64,000 nt of DNA from Pedobacter steynii. Its GTDB lineage: Bacteria > Bacteroidota > Bacteroidia > Sphingobacteriales > Sphingobacteriaceae. The stretch is from positions 1,054,001 to 1,118,000 of the forward strand of contig NZ_CP017141.1 of NCBI RefSeq assembly GCF_001721645.1, read 5' to 3'. Positions 17,741 to 27,387 of this stretch are shown piece by piece. The notes below the pieces were generated by a model. The model was given only the letters and a program-made list of their open reading frames with translations. It was not told where the DNA came from and did not search any database. The translations under genes were made by a program, and so were the position numbers. Positions within the stretch are counted from its first letter, which is position 1. The number at the start of each line of letters is the position of its first letter.

Positions 17741-19261
17741 ATGAATCATAAAAAATTAGTCCTACTTATTCTTGATGGCTGGGGATATGGAAAACAAGAC
17801 AAATCCGATGCAGCTTATGCCGCCAATACACCTTTCTTTGACTCTTTAATTAAAAACTACCCGAATTCTAAACTGGAAGCCTCAGGTGAAGCGGTGGGTT
17901 TACCTGCCGGACAAATGGGTAATTCAGAGGTTGGTCATATGAATTTAGGAGCAGGAAGAGTAGTTTATCAGGAATTAGGAAGAATTAATAAGGCGATTAC
18001 AGACCGCAGCCTTCATCAGAATGAAGTACTGCTGGATGCCTTCAATTATGCGAAACAAAACAATAAAGCCGTCCATTTCATTGGATTAGTTTCTGATGGA
18101 GGTGTACACGCTCATATCAATCACCTGAAAGCTTTATGCGATGCTGCAACTGAACAAGGATTAAACGAAGTATTTGTCCATGCTTTTCTGGATGGCAGGG
18201 ATACTGATCCAAATTCCGGTTTAAACTTTATCAAAGACCTGGAACATCACCTGGAAGGCAATACCGCTAAGGTTGCCAGTTTAATCGGCCGCTACTATGC
18301 GATGGACAGAGATTCCCGCTGGGAAAGGGTAAAGCTGGCTTACGATTTACTGACTAAAGGGATCGGACAGTCTACCAGCAATGCCGCACTTGCTATCGAA
18401 CAATCTTATAGCGAAGGCATCACTGACGAGTTTATAAAGCCAATTGTGGTAAGCCAGCCTGATGGCAGTCCGGTTGCGACTATTCAACCAGACGATGTGG
18501 TGATCTGTTTCAACTATAGAACAGACAGGGGCAGGGAAATCACAGCTGTTTTGAGTCAGAATGACTATCCTGACTTCCAGATGCACAAACTGCCATTGTA
18601 TTATGTGACCATGACCACCTATGACGAGAACTTTGAACATGTAAAAGTAATCTTCACAAAAGATGATCTTTCTGAAACATTAGGAGAAGTTCTGGAGAAA
18701 AATCATAAAAATCAGATTCGTATTGCAGAGACGGAAAAATACCCACATGTCACCTTCTTTTTCTCCGGAGGAAGAGAAGCGGAATTTGAGAATGAGAAAA
18801 GAATCCTGATTCCCTCGCCAAAGGTTGCCACCTACGACTTACAGCCAGAAATGAGTGCTGCTGGAATTACCGAGGCGATCAGTAAAGAGCTGGAAAGCGG
18901 TTGGGCTGACTTTGTTTGCCTGAACTTCGCAAACCCTGATATGGTGGGGCATACCGGTGTTTTCGAGGCTGTGGTTAAAGCGGTAGAAACTGCCGACAGC
19001 TGTGCGGAGATTGTGGTAAAAAAAGGTGTTGAAAACGGATATTCATTTATCATTCTTGCAGACCATGGAAATTCAGAATATATGGTGAACAATGATGGTT
19101 CTGTCAATACGGCGCATACCACCAATCTGGTTCCATGCATTTTGATAGACAATGATTATAAAACTGTGGCTGACGGGAAACTTGGCGATATCGCCCCTAC
19201 TATTCTAAAAATAATGGGTATTCCGGCGCCGGCTATTATGACTGGTAATTGTCTGGTATAA
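17741..19261 (+). CDS. gpmI: 2,3-bisphosphoglycerate-independent phosphoglycerate mutase
   Basis: Manganese-dependent glycolytic mutase interconverting 3- and 2-phosphoglycerate, 506 residues, the normal length. Metal and phosphoserine motifs typical of the alkaline-phosphatase superfamily are visible: LILDGWGYG at the N-terminus, GNSEVGHMNLGAGR with the catalytic serine, HAFLDGRDTDP, and a C-terminal LADHGNSEYM plus AHTTNLVP. Its stop overlaps the start of the following lipoprotein gene (TAATG). Confidence 0.97.
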   Translation: MNHKKLVLLILDGWGYGKQDKSDAAYAANTPFFDSLIKNYPNSKLEASGEAVGLPAGQMGNSEVGHMNLGAGRVVYQELGRINKAITDRSLHQNEVLLDAFNYAKQNNKAVHFIGLVSDGGVHAHINHLKALCDAATEQGLNEVFVHAFLDGRDTDPNSGLNFIKDLEHHLEGNTAKVASLIGRYYAMDRDSRWERVKLAYDLLTKGIGQSTSNAALAIEQSYSEGITDEFIKPIVVSQPDGSPVATIQPDDVVICFNYRTDRGREITAVLSQNDYPDFQMHKLPLYYVTMTTYDENFEHVKVIFTKDDLSETLGEVLEKNHKNQIRIAETEKYPHVTFFFSGGREAEFENEKRILIPSPKVATYDLQPEMSAAGITEAISKELESGWADFVCLNFANPDMVGHTGVFEAVVKAVETADSCAEIVVKKGVENGYSFIILADHGNSEYMVNNDGSVNTAHTTNLVPCILIDNDYKTVADGKLGDIAPTILKIMGIPAPAIMTGNCLV

Positions 19262-19794
19262 TGAGATACAATCATTTATTATGTGGTTTTCTTTTGTTGT
19301 GGTGTTATGGCTGTGGAGATTCCACAGTAACCACACAAAAGAATGCCCATTCTTATTTTAACCTGAAAGGCTATTTTGAACAGGAAGTCTTAAGGCTAAA
19401 CCGCTCCAATCCAAAGGTCAGCAAAACAGTAACCGTTAATGGTTCTTCAGAAAGCAAAGAACTTCAGATTGCAGACTGGAAAAAGGAACTGTCTGTCTTT
19501 TCTGATGCAGATATCAACAGGGCTGCATGGAAAGGATTGTTTGAGGAGAAAAAATCTGCCGATCGGGAAGTATATACCTCCAACCAGGCGAAGGTACCGG
19601 TAAAGGAACTGACCGTGATCAAGCGAAACGGACAGCTATACGGCATTCAGATACTGATCAGAAATTCCAACAGCTTATACACTTCAGCTGACACCCTTAG
19701 CTACTACCCTGACAGTGTTTATGAAGTCAAAAAAACTCAGAACATCAGGCTGCTTTCGGAAAAGAATTACCGGGTTACCGGAAAATTTAAATAA
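19261..19794 (+). CDS. Small lipoprotein of unknown function
   Basis: 177 residues from the ATG that overlaps the gpmI stop by one base. The N-terminus is a lipoprotein signal ending CYGC (Cys18). The mature part is hydrophilic, with no domain I recognise. A longer in-frame start at 19249 would disrupt the short basic n-region, so 19261 is preferred. Translational coupling to gpmI suggests co-expression but does not imply a shared pathway. Confidence 0.72.
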   Translation: MRYNHLLCGFLLLWCYGCGDSTVTTQKNAHSYFNLKGYFEQEVLRLNRSNPKVSKTVTVNGSSESKELQIADWKKELSVFSDADINRAAWKGLFEEKKSADREVYTSNQAKVPVKELTVIKRNGQLYGIQILIRNSNSLYTSADTLSYYPDSVYEVKKTQNIRLLSEKNYRVTGKFK

Positions 19795-20096
19795 ACGGAC
19801 TTCATCCGGCTTTTTACCCATCTGCTATTTATTGCAACTTACCTTTCCTCTGGCTCAGCTCCTGACCGGGAGGAAGGTGGTATGGCATGATAATAGGCCT
19901 ATTAATCAGAGATATCTATGATTTTTTTAACGTTTAAATGCCTTATCAGCATGAGAACGTATCTTTTATGATTTACAAAGAAGAGGTTTAATTACCACCC
20001 GATTGCTGAACAAACAGATTTCGGGAAATATATTCCTCATTTAATGTATTCATATCATCGATAAATAATAAAATTATTGAAATAGATCTCTAAAAA
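19795..20096. other. Intergenic region with a 14-bp palindrome
   Basis: 302 bp without a supported gene or RNA. The only structure I see is the perfect palindrome TAATAGGCCTATTA (19891-19904), a possible regulator site for the sensor gene that follows. No full promoter consensus was found. Confidence 0.4.
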
Positions 20097-21326
20097 ATGG
20101 AACGAGTTAAATCATACTGGAAAAAATACAAGAAAACATTTGAATATGTTTTTCCTGTTGAAAATCAGTTTACGCTCTTCCGGATCAGTTCCTGGCGGAT
20201 AGACTTATTCAGAAATACAATGATGTATTGTTTTCCAATAAGTCTGGTTGGACTGGTTTTATTTCTGATTCATGAATTTATAACAGGTAAGGTATTCTTT
20301 CCTGCATTTATGGTCATTGCGGTGATATTGCTTATGGGTTTTGTGATAAATAGAAAAATTGAATTGGATTACAGAATGGTCATTATGGTCATTCTCCTCT
20401 ATTTTATTGCCGTAATTTACCTCGTTTTTGTAGGTTCTGACGGGCCTGGGGCTCTTTATTTATTGATCATTACCTTTTTTACGGCAATGATCTTTCCTCC
20501 GAAAGCCACTTATATCCCACTGATTATTAACACACTGATTTGCATCGGGATCGGTCTGATCATCAAATTTGATATTTTCCCGACTCCTTTATCTGATACC
20601 TATGACCTCACTTTATGGATTGCCTATTCGGGAAACCTGATTTTCATCAGTTTTGTAAGCGTATTGATGATCGGCAGTATTTTAAATGGATTTGAGAGAA
20701 CGCGGATAAAAGAGGTGATGCTGTTAAAAAAACTGGACACTTCAGAAAGGTATTACCGGAATGTTTTTGATTCCAATCCTGTTCCAATGTACATTTTTGA
20801 ATTAAATACCGGAAACTTCCTAAAGGTGAACGAGGCTGCTGTTAAGAAATACGGGTATTCGAAGGAAGAATTTCTGTCCATGAACATTACGAAAATAAGA
20901 CCCGCTTCAGAGATCAGCAAGTTAATGGACATTTTTAGTACCATTAAGACCAGGGCTTATTCCGGAATATTAACACATATGAATAAAGAAGGGCAGTCCT
21001 TTCCTGTAGAAATAGATACCAATATTGTCAATTTAGATGGGATTGATGCCAGATTAGTATTAGCGACAGATGTGTCTAAGCGCGTCAATTACATCCGCAT
21101 GATCGAAAAGCAGAATCAGGATTTTAAAGAGATTGCCTGGATTCAGAGTCACAAGGTCAGGGCACCGTTGACCAATATCATGAGCCTGACCGATCTGATG
21201 CTTCAGGATCCTCATGAGGATCATATTGATTTACTACAGATGCTTAAACGATCTACTACTCAGCTGAATGAAGCCATTGAATCTATTGTTCATCAGGCAG
21301 AAGAGAATCAGATTCCACCGGAATGA
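20097..21326 (+). CDS. Membrane PAS sensor with histidine-kinase H-box but no ATPase domain
   Basis: 409 residues. Six hydrophobic spans fill residues about 40-205. A PAS domain follows (about 215-330, including NPVPMYIFELNTG and VNEAAVKKYGYSKEEF). The C-terminal region carries a DHp-like box, WIQSHKVRAPLTNIMSL, with phospho-acceptor candidate His352. The protein ends about 57 residues later, with none of the N, G1 or G2 boxes of a HATPase domain, so it cannot autophosphorylate alone. A lone receiver protein follows 65 nt downstream. It may be phosphorylated in trans or act as a phosphotransfer scaffold. Confidence 0.82.
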   Translation: MERVKSYWKKYKKTFEYVFPVENQFTLFRISSWRIDLFRNTMMYCFPISLVGLVLFLIHEFITGKVFFPAFMVIAVILLMGFVINRKIELDYRMVIMVILLYFIAVIYLVFVGSDGPGALYLLIITFFTAMIFPPKATYIPLIINTLICIGIGLIIKFDIFPTPLSDTYDLTLWIAYSGNLIFISFVSVLMIGSILNGFERTRIKEVMLLKKLDTSERYYRNVFDSNPVPMYIFELNTGNFLKVNEAAVKKYGYSKEEFLSMNITKIRPASEISKLMDIFSTIKTRAYSGILTHMNKEGQSFPVEIDTNIVNLDGIDARLVLATDVSKRVNYIRMIEKQNQDFKEIAWIQSHKVRAPLTNIMSLTDLMLQDPHEDHIDLLQMLKRSTTQLNEAIESIVHQAEENQIPPE

Positions 21327-21391
21327 AGCAGGATTAAACTCAAATTTTTGAACAAAAAAAGTAGCGATAACGAACCAATAAATATATTCCA

Positions 21392-21781
21392 ATGAAAAGA
21401 TTTTATCTGATAGATGACGACGCGATATTCGTTTTTTTAACCAGAAAGACGTTACAGGTTGCCAATCTAAATACCGATCTCACCGTTTTTGAAGATGGCC
21501 AACAGGCTTTAACAGACTTGGAGCTAAGTGCAAATCAGCCAGGAATGTTGCCGGACATTATATTTCTGGACCTTAATATGCCCGTATTGGATGGGTGGGG
21601 ATTTTTGGATAAGTATTCCTTATTGGAACCCAAAATGAGTAAAAAAATAGCCATTTATATTGTTTCATCTTCCATCTCTCCATCCGAACTGGAACGGTCG
21701 CAGAACATTCCCGTAGTAACGGAATTCCTGACTAAGCCACTCAGTCGTTCGAAGTTTGTGGAAATCTTTGAAGGGGCGTAA
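21392..21781 (+). CDS. Single-domain response regulator (receiver only)
   Basis: 129 residues consisting of a CheY-like receiver and nothing else. The acidic pocket is Asp9-Asp10 (LIDDDAIF), the phospho-acceptor is Asp60 (IIFLDLNMP) and the conserved lysine is Lys115 (FLTKPLS). Without an output domain it must act by protein contact or phosphorelay. It is adjacent to the H-box sensor lacking an ATPase domain, its likely partner. It ends in a strong bidirectional terminator. Confidence 0.9.
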   Translation: MKRFYLIDDDAIFVFLTRKTLQVANLNTDLTVFEDGQQALTDLELSANQPGMLPDIIFLDLNMPVLDGWGFLDKYSLLEPKMSKKIAIYIVSSSISPSELERSQNIPVVTEFLTKPLSRSKFVEIFEGA

Positions 21782-21784
21782 AAT

Positions 21785-21822
21785 AAAAAGGCTGCTTTTG
21801 CATCAACAAAAGCAGCCTTTTT
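21785..21822 (+). terminator. Bidirectional intrinsic terminator
   Basis: A 16-bp perfect stem (AAAAAGGCTGCTTTTG and complement) with the 6-nt loop CATCAA and T-runs on both strands, lying between the convergent receiver and TPR genes. Confidence 0.93.
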
Positions 21823-21838
21823 AGAGATCAGTATTTCT

Positions 21839-22465
21839 TTATTTTAAGCTCGATATCTGTGCTTTAACATAATCGATTAAAGAAATGATGTCTTTACGTA
21901 AAGGCTGAGCGACCAATACCTTCTGAAAATCGGCAATTGAATTATTAAATAACGCTACTACAGCAGCTTTTTCAGCAGATTTCTTGATCTTGTAAGATTT
22001 ATATATTGCATAATCCTTATACGCCAAAGCCCTGTTTTGAAATAACTGGGTATCTTCTTCCCCGTTAACCTCAATTCCTTTAGTAAAATCCTTAATTGCG
22101 GATAGGTAGAAGCTCTCTCTGATTTGATTTAACGATTCCTTAGGATCATTGGCAATATTTAACCTGGCTTTACCTCTATAGTAATAAGCAGAATTATCTG
22201 AAGGTTTCAAAACAATTAAGCGGCTATAAGTCGCAATTGAATTTTCGAAGTCACCGCACTGAAAATAAGAGTAACCTAACATTTTCAACACATTTGCATT
22301 GTTAGGGTTTTTTGTATCTGCCTTTTCTAATTGTCCTACCGCACCTTTGAAATCGCCTTTCATCATGGCCTGCATGCCCAATTTATCGTAACCGCTGTTC
22401 TGCGCGATACTAACCTGAGTAGAAAAGACAAATAATAATAAGATGGTTTGCTTAAAATAGTTCAT
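21839..22465 (-). CDS. Exported tetratricopeptide-repeat protein
   Basis: 208 residues with a signal peptide (about 1-21, ending SIAQ). At least three TPR-like helix pairs follow: MMKGDFKGAVGQLEKADTKN, a YFQCGDFENSIATYSRLIVL unit and a YYYRGKARLN unit. It is probably a periplasmic adaptor for protein contacts. It converges on the receiver gene and shares its terminator. No specific partner can be inferred. Confidence 0.8.
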   Translation of the reverse strand: MNYFKQTILLLFVFSTQVSIAQNSGYDKLGMQAMMKGDFKGAVGQLEKADTKNPNNANVLKMLGYSYFQCGDFENSIATYSRLIVLKPSDNSAYYYRGKARLNIANDPKESLNQIRESFYLSAIKDFTKGIEVNGEEDTQLFQNRALAYKDYAIYKSYKIKKSAEKAAVVALFNNSIADFQKVLVAQPLRKDIISLIDYVKAQISSLK

Positions 22466-22845
22466 TAAGTTTTATTTAAAAAAATAAATATATTTAGATT
22501 TAGTTCAATACCCTAATAAAATATACAAAACGAGTTTACCAGTGGGTATTGGGATAAAGATACATCTAGGCAACTATCATACCATTTATAAATATTCCTC
22601 TTAAACGCTAAATAAATGAAAATATGATGAGAGGAGAAATTATTCTCTTTTTTTCAAAAGAAATACCAGACAATTCAGGCTTATTTTTCAAGCATATGTC
22701 GAATGTCCCTGACTTTTTAACAGAGAAAGCAGGGTAACCCCGTTTTGGCACAAGAGTTGAAAATATGCATAATTCAATATAATTAATAATTCATAAACGA
22801 CATGCTGTCAGATTGTCGTTTTTTATTTTAGAAAGACTTACTTAA
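22466..22845. other. Divergent intergenic region with a hairpin just upstream of lon
   Basis: 380 bp between the TPR gene (minus) and lon (plus), AT-rich and apparently non-coding. At 22795-22821 an 8-bp stem AAACGACA / TGTCGTTT with an 11-nt loop is followed by a T-rich run, resembling an intrinsic terminator or attenuator that ends about 15 nt before the lon ATG. I could not place a consensus promoter for lon. Confidence 0.5.
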
Positions 22846-25317
22846 ATGAGTAAACAAGATCATTTTGATTTTAGCAATGCACTACCCATCATAAATGAAG
22901 ATACAGAGTTCTTTCCCTTGATGTCTCAACAGGACGAAGATGAAATGAATAATGAAGAAACCCCTGAAATACTGGCTATTCTTCCATTAAGGAACACCGT
23001 ATTATTTCCAGGAGTTGTTATCCCAATTACTGTTGGCAGGGATAAATCCATAAAACTAATAAAAGAGGCTTACAAAGGCGACAAGATCATTGGTGTGGTT
23101 TCACAACGTGATGTTTCTATTGAGGATCCCACATTTGAGCAATTAAATAGTGTAGGTACGGTTGCGCACATTATAAAAATGTTGCAGATGCCTGATGGGA
23201 ACACTACGGTGATCATTCAGGGTAAGCAACGTTTTCGTTTAATTGAAGAAGTTCAATCCGAGCCCTATATCAAAGTAACGATCAGCAAATTTGAAGAAGG
23301 CAAACATAAGGCCGACAAAGAATTTAAAGCGATGGTTGCTTCCATTAAGGAAATGTCTTCTCAGATTATTCAATTGTCGCCCAATATTCCAAGTGAAGCA
23401 GGGATTGCGTTGAAGAATATCGAGAGTACTTCTTTTTTGATCAATTTCATCTCTTCAAATATGAATGCAGATGTTTCTGATAAGCAAAAGATGCTGGAGA
23501 TGACCAATCAGCGTGAGCGTGCCATGATGGTCATGGAACTGTTGACCTTAGAGCTTCAAATGCTGGAATTAAAAAACCAGATCCAATCTAAAGTGCGTAC
23601 TGACCTGGATAAACAACAGCGTGATTATTTTCTGAATCAACAGCTGAAAACCATCCAGGAAGAATTGGGCGGCACTTCGTCAGACCTGGAATATGAGGCG
23701 CTGCAGATTCGCGCCAAGAAAAAGAAATGGTCAGTTCAGGTGAAGGAGCACTTTACAAAAGAACTGGATAAACTGGGAAGAATGAATCCTGCTGCACCGG
23801 ATTATTCGGTACAGATCAATTATCTGGAGTTGTTACTAGACCTTCCATGGAATGATTTCACTAAAGATAACTTTGACTTAAAACGTGCACAACGCGTATT
23901 AGATAAGGATCACTTTGGTTTAGAGAAGGTTAAACAACGTATTATTGAGTATTTGGCTGTCCTGAAGCTGAAACGCGATATGAAGGCTCCCATCATTTGT
24001 CTGGTAGGCCCTCCGGGAGTAGGAAAAACTTCATTGGGTAAATCTATTGCAAAAGCACTAAACCGCAAATATGTAAGAATGGCATTGGGAGGCATCAGAG
24101 ATGAGGCTGAGATCCGTGGCCATAGGAAAACCTATATCGGTGCAATGCCTGGCCGGATTATTCAGTCTATTAAAAAAGCTGGTGCGGCCAATCCTGTTTT
24201 TGTACTGGATGAGATTGATAAAGTAGGTTCTGACTTCAGAGGTGATCCTTCTTCTGCATTACTGGAAGTTCTGGATCCGGAGCAAAACAGTGCTTTCAAT
24301 GACCACTATGTAGAAGCAGATTATGACTTATCAAATGTTCTTTTTATTGCTACAGCGAATTCATTGAGCAGCATCCAGCCCGCTTTACTTGACCGGATGG
24401 AGATCATTGAAGTAAATGGCTATACCATAGAAGAGAAAATCGAGATTGCAAAAAAATACCTCTTGCCTAAACAAAAGGAACAACATGGTATCAAGACAAA
24501 AGACATCAATCTGAAAAGCGGTTTAATAGAGAAAGTGATTGAAGATTATACCAGAGAGTCAGGTGTTCGTGGTCTGGAGAAAAAGATAGGTTCACTGGTA
24601 CGTGGTGTGGCGACTAAAATAGCCATGGAAGAAACCTATGAAGCCAACCTGACCAATGAGGATGTGGAACGAATTCTAGGTGCGCCAATTTACGACAAGG
24701 ACCTTTATGAAGGAAATGAAGTTGCCGGCGTGGTTACAGGCCTGGCCTGGACTCAGGTAGGTGGCGATATCTTATTCATTGAAGCCAGTTTAAGTCCCGG
24801 TAAAGGAAAATTGACCTTAACAGGAAATCTGGGTGAGGTGATGAAAGAATCTGCAATTATTGCGCTTGCTTATTTACGTGCCCATGCAGATTTGTTCAAT
24901 ATAGATTATGCATTATTTGACAATTGGGACATTCACGTACACGTACCTGCCGGAGCCACACCGAAAGATGGTCCCTCTGCAGGAATTACCATGCTCACCG
25001 CACTGACTTCTGCTTTTACGCAACGGAAGGTAAAATCAAACCTGGCGATGACCGGCGAGATCACTCTAAGAGGTAAGGTACTGCCTGTTGGCGGTATCAA
25101 GGAAAAAATCCTTGCTGCCAAACGTGCCAATATTAAAGATGTCATTTTATGTAAATCCAATAAGAAAGATATTCTGGAAATTAAAGAAAGTTATATCAAG
25201 GATTTAAACTTCCATTATGTTTCCGAGATGAAGGAAGTAATTGAGCTGGCTTTAACTAAAGAAAAAGTAAAAAATGCACAGGACCTTAGTGTAAAGGTTA
25301 AGCCGATTGCAAACTAA
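22846..25317 (+). CDS. lon: ATP-dependent protease Lon
   Basis: Cytoplasmic AAA+ serine protease of 823 residues that degrades misfolded and regulatory proteins. The N-terminal substrate-binding domain (about 40-240) is followed by the AAA module with Walker [10 protein letters not shown] and Walker [10 protein letters not shown], then the protease domain. The catalytic dyad is Ser711 (DGPSAG) and Lys754 (GGIKEK). The N-terminus has about 35 extra acidic residues before the usual start of the domain, common in this phylum. The terminator-like hairpin directly upstream may attenuate expression. Confidence 0.97.
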   Translation: MSKQDHFDFSNALPIINEDTEFFPLMSQQDEDEMNNEETPEILAILPLRNTVLFPGVVIPITVGRDKSIKLIKEAYKGDKIIGVVSQRDVSIEDPTFEQLNSVGTVAHIIKMLQMPDGNTTVIIQGKQRFRLIEEVQSEPYIKVTISKFEEGKHKADKEFKAMVASIKEMSSQIIQLSPNIPSEAGIALKNIESTSFLINFISSNMNADVSDKQKMLEMTNQRERAMMVMELLTLELQMLELKNQIQSKVRTDLDKQQRDYFLNQQLKTIQEELGGTSSDLEYEALQIRAKKKKWSVQVKEHFTKELDKLGRMNPAAPDYSVQINYLELLLDLPWNDFTKDNFDLKRAQRVLDKDHFGLEKVKQRIIEYLAVLKLKRDMKAPIICLVGPPGVGKTSLGKSIAKALNRKYVRMALGGIRDEAEIRGHRKTYIGAMPGRIIQSIKKAGAANPVFVLDEIDKVGSDFRGDPSSALLEVLDPEQNSAFNDHYVEADYDLSNVLFIATANSLSSIQPALLDRMEIIEVNGYTIEEKIEIAKKYLLPKQKEQHGIKTKDINLKSGLIEKVIEDYTRESGVRGLEKKIGSLVRGVATKIAMEETYEANLTNEDVERILGAPIYDKDLYEGNEVAGVVTGLAWTQVGGDILFIEASLSPGKGKLTLTGNLGEVMKESAIIALAYLRAHADLFNIDYALFDNWDIHVHVPAGATPKDGPSAGITMLTALTSAFTQRKVKSNLAMTGEITLRGKVLPVGGIKEKILAAKRANIKDVILCKSNKKDILEIKESYIKDLNFHYVSEMKEVIELALTKEKVKNAQDLSVKVKPIAN

Positions 25318-25356
25318 ACTGTTTTTTCTTAATATTGCGCCACCAAACAAACAAAA

Positions 25357-25866
25357 ATGAGAAAATTAACATTAGTTTTTAGTCTGCTGTTAGCGGTACT
25401 AAGTGTACAGTCCCTTTTTGCACAACAAAGCACTACACCTGCGCCTGTTACTGCAAGGGCACAGAATATCTTCATTGAACTTGGTGGTCAGGGTTTGACT
25501 TTTACAGCAAATTATGACTCCCGTTTTTCCAATAAAAGAGATGGTTTAGGAGGCCGCGCAGGTATTGGTTATTTCTCTGTTGATGGAGATAAGGTAATGA
25601 CGCTTCCCCTTTCCTTAAATTACCTCCTTGGAAAAGGAAACAAATTCTTTGAACTGGGCCTTGGTGCCACTTATATTTCTACCAGCGGAGATTCTGAAGT
25701 ACTTTTTAACAAGAATGAAAGCAATGTAATCGGAACAATGAGTTTCTTCTACCGGGTACAGCCTGAAGACAGCGGTTTTGCTTTCCGGATCGGTTTAAGT
25801 CCGGTCTTCAGCAGAGATTTCTTTTTGCCATATTATGGTGGTCTTAGTCTTGGCTATACATTTTAA
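25357..25866 (+). CDS. Small outer-membrane beta-barrel protein
   Basis: 169 residues with a signal peptide ending LFAQ (about residue 22). The mature part alternates hydrophobic and polar residues and ends LSLGYTF, with a terminal aromatic typical of outer-membrane barrels of about eight strands. No specific family recognised. It is separated from lon by 39 bp and ended by its own terminator. Confidence 0.68.
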   Translation: MRKLTLVFSLLLAVLSVQSLFAQQSTTPAPVTARAQNIFIELGGQGLTFTANYDSRFSNKRDGLGGRAGIGYFSVDGDKVMTLPLSLNYLLGKGNKFFELGLGATYISTSGDSEVLFNKNESNVIGTMSFFYRVQPEDSGFAFRIGLSPVFSRDFFLPYYGGLSLGYTF

Positions 25867-25885
25867 GAATAAAAATACGATATTC

Positions 25886-25916
25886 AACTCCGGCAACACT
25901 GCCGGAGTTTTTTTTT
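25886..25916 (+). terminator. Intrinsic terminator
   Basis: A 9-bp stem AACTCCGGC / GCCGGAGTT with a 6-nt loop followed by a run of nine T, directly after the small barrel gene. Confidence 0.93.
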
Positions 25917-25927
25917 AGAAAATAACC

Positions 25928-26890
25928 ATGAAAACCTTTAGTAAAATACTACTTCCCTTTTCCCTGATCTATCTGTTGACCGTAAATCCAGCTGCAGCAC
26001 AAACATTCAAAAATGAGTTCGGCTTCAGCAGCGATAACGATTCTTATTTACTTCAGGGTTCGGATAAATATTATACCAACGGTTTATTTATCAATTTTCG
26101 TCATGCTTTAGATCAGCAAAAGCTGACTGAAAAGCTGGAAAAGAAAACCTATGAAATTGCAGTTGGCCAAAAGATGTACAACCCTTATTCCGGTTCTGCC
26201 CCTGATCCAGCTAAACAGGACCGTCCCTTTGCAGGATATCTATATGCCGAAGGAACGATGAATTGGTTCTACAAGAATGAAAGCATTTTAAAGACCTCTG
26301 TACAGATCGGGGTAACCGGTCCTGCATCTCTGGCCGAAAAAGGACAAGAACTTCTTCATAACACCGTTGGATTCTATGAGCTGGAGGGCTGGGATTATCA
26401 GATCAAAGAAGAAATGCAGGTTAATCTTTCTGCAAAATATACCAGATTACTACATCGCTTTGATAGCAAAGCTGCAGATTTTTCATTTGAAGGTTATGCC
26501 AATATAGGAACAACCTTTAGTGGTGCTGGTGCTGGGATCTTGTTCCGTGCAGGCCGGATCAATCAGCTTTTTAATTCAGCATACACCAATTCTATGATCG
26601 GGAATAACTCAAAAACCAGAGGTCTGGTTAATAGCGAACTGTTCTTTTATGCTAAACCGCAACTGAATGTCGTGGCTTATGATGCGACCATACAAGGAAG
26701 TATGTTTAACGATAAGAGTCCGGTTACCTTTGGTGTAAAGCCCGTGGTTTTTGCGCAGCAGCTTGGCGTTAATTACAGCAGTCAGCGTTTTACTTTTGAT
26801 TTTGGCCTCTTATTTAAATCTAAAGAAGTAAAAAGCATGGCGAAGGCACACCAATATGGCACCATTAGTCTGTTTTACCGTTTTAATTAA
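25928..26890 (+). CDS. LpxR-family outer-membrane lipid A deacylase
   Basis: 320 residues with a signal peptide (cleavage near AAAQ). The mature protein matches the LpxR (DUF2219) barrel family: SSDNDSYLL followed by DKYYTNGLF near the N-terminus, where LpxR places its calcium-binding and active-site residues, and QDRPFAGYLY further on. Salmonella LpxR removes the 3'-acyloxyacyl group of lipid A; the same type of lipid A remodelling is inferred here. The last residue before the stop is Asn rather than a terminal Phe, preceded by LFYRF. Confidence 0.82.
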   Translation: MKTFSKILLPFSLIYLLTVNPAAAQTFKNEFGFSSDNDSYLLQGSDKYYTNGLFINFRHALDQQKLTEKLEKKTYEIAVGQKMYNPYSGSAPDPAKQDRPFAGYLYAEGTMNWFYKNESILKTSVQIGVTGPASLAEKGQELLHNTVGFYELEGWDYQIKEEMQVNLSAKYTRLLHRFDSKAADFSFEGYANIGTTFSGAGAGILFRAGRINQLFNSAYTNSMIGNNSKTRGLVNSELFFYAKPQLNVVAYDATIQGSMFNDKSPVTFGVKPVVFAQQLGVNYSSQRFTFDFGLLFKSKEVKSMAKAHQYGTISLFYRFN

Positions 26891-26895
26891 GCAGT

Positions 26896-27306
26896 TTAAT
26901 CTAACGCAGGCCGTTTTCTGAATTCTTTTTTCGCCGAGACGGATTGTTTATCCGCCAGCCTCTTTCTGATTACAGATTTAGGCGTTTTTGTAGGCTTTCT
27001 TTTTTTCTGGATGTGCAGGGCTGATTTTAGCAGGGCGGTTAACTTGATAATGGTCCGCTCTTTATTCATCAGCTGGCTTCTGTCTTCCTGTGAGACGATG
27101 TGCAGGTTTCCTTCCTGATCCAGGCGATGGGCAAGTCTATCTTTTAAAAGCGCACGTTCTTCTTCTGTAAATAATCCGGCGTCATCAATATTTAGAATCA
27201 ACTCTACTTTACTGGAAACCTTGTTTACGTTCTGTCCCCCCTTTCCGCCACTGCGGGAGGTTTTAAAGGTGACGGCTTTAACAATATCTTCTTTAAGGAG
27301 TAACAT
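26896..27306 (-). CDS. arfB: Alternative ribosome-rescue peptidyl-tRNA hydrolase ArfB
   Basis: 136 residues from the ATG at 27306; an upstream in-frame ATG would overlap the promoter and add 15 unrelated residues. The catalytic GGQ (residues 23-25 in SGGKGGQNVNK) hydrolyses peptidyl-tRNA on stalled ribosomes, and the basic C-terminal tail (KKRKPTKTPKS and beyond) is the part that enters the empty mRNA channel in E. coli ArfB. It is divergent from cmk, with a -7 element 5 nt upstream of the ATG, implying a leaderless mRNA. Confidence 0.9.
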   Translation of the reverse strand: MLLLKEDIVKAVTFKTSRSGGKGGQNVNKVSSKVELILNIDDAGLFTEEERALLKDRLAHRLDQEGNLHIVSQEDRSQLMNKERTIIKLTALLKSALHIQKKRKPTKTPKSVIRKRLADKQSVSAKKEFRKRPALD

Positions 27307-27311
27307 AGGTG

Positions 27312-27319
27312 CAAAAGTA
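27312..27319 (-). promoter_or_regulatory. -7 element of arfB, start-proximal
   Basis: TACTTTTG on the minus strand ends 5 nt before the arfB ATG. Initiation would fall at or next to the start codon. No good -33 TTG is visible. Confidence 0.5.
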
Positions 27320-27373
27320 ATAAAGAAAAGCCGCCGTGAATGAAAAATCATTTAAAACAATTCCCTAAAATAT

Positions 27374-27381
27374 TAACTTTG
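27374..27381 (+). promoter_or_regulatory. -7 element of cmk, start-proximal
   Basis: TAACTTTG lies 6 nt before the ATG at 27388, with TTTA (27351-27354) exactly 19 nt upstream as a near-consensus -33. It supports the downstream start over 27340, which would place the promoter inside the gene. Confidence 0.6.
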
Positions 27382-27387
27382 CCCTAT

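Noticed and set aside
27307..27351. Longer arfB N-terminus starting at 27351
   Set aside because: Adds 15 residues with no family similarity and crosses the arfB -7 element; 27306 chosen.
27340..27387. Longer cmk N-terminus starting at 27340
   Set aside because: Would put the cmk -7 element inside the gene and add residues unlike the family; 27388 chosen.
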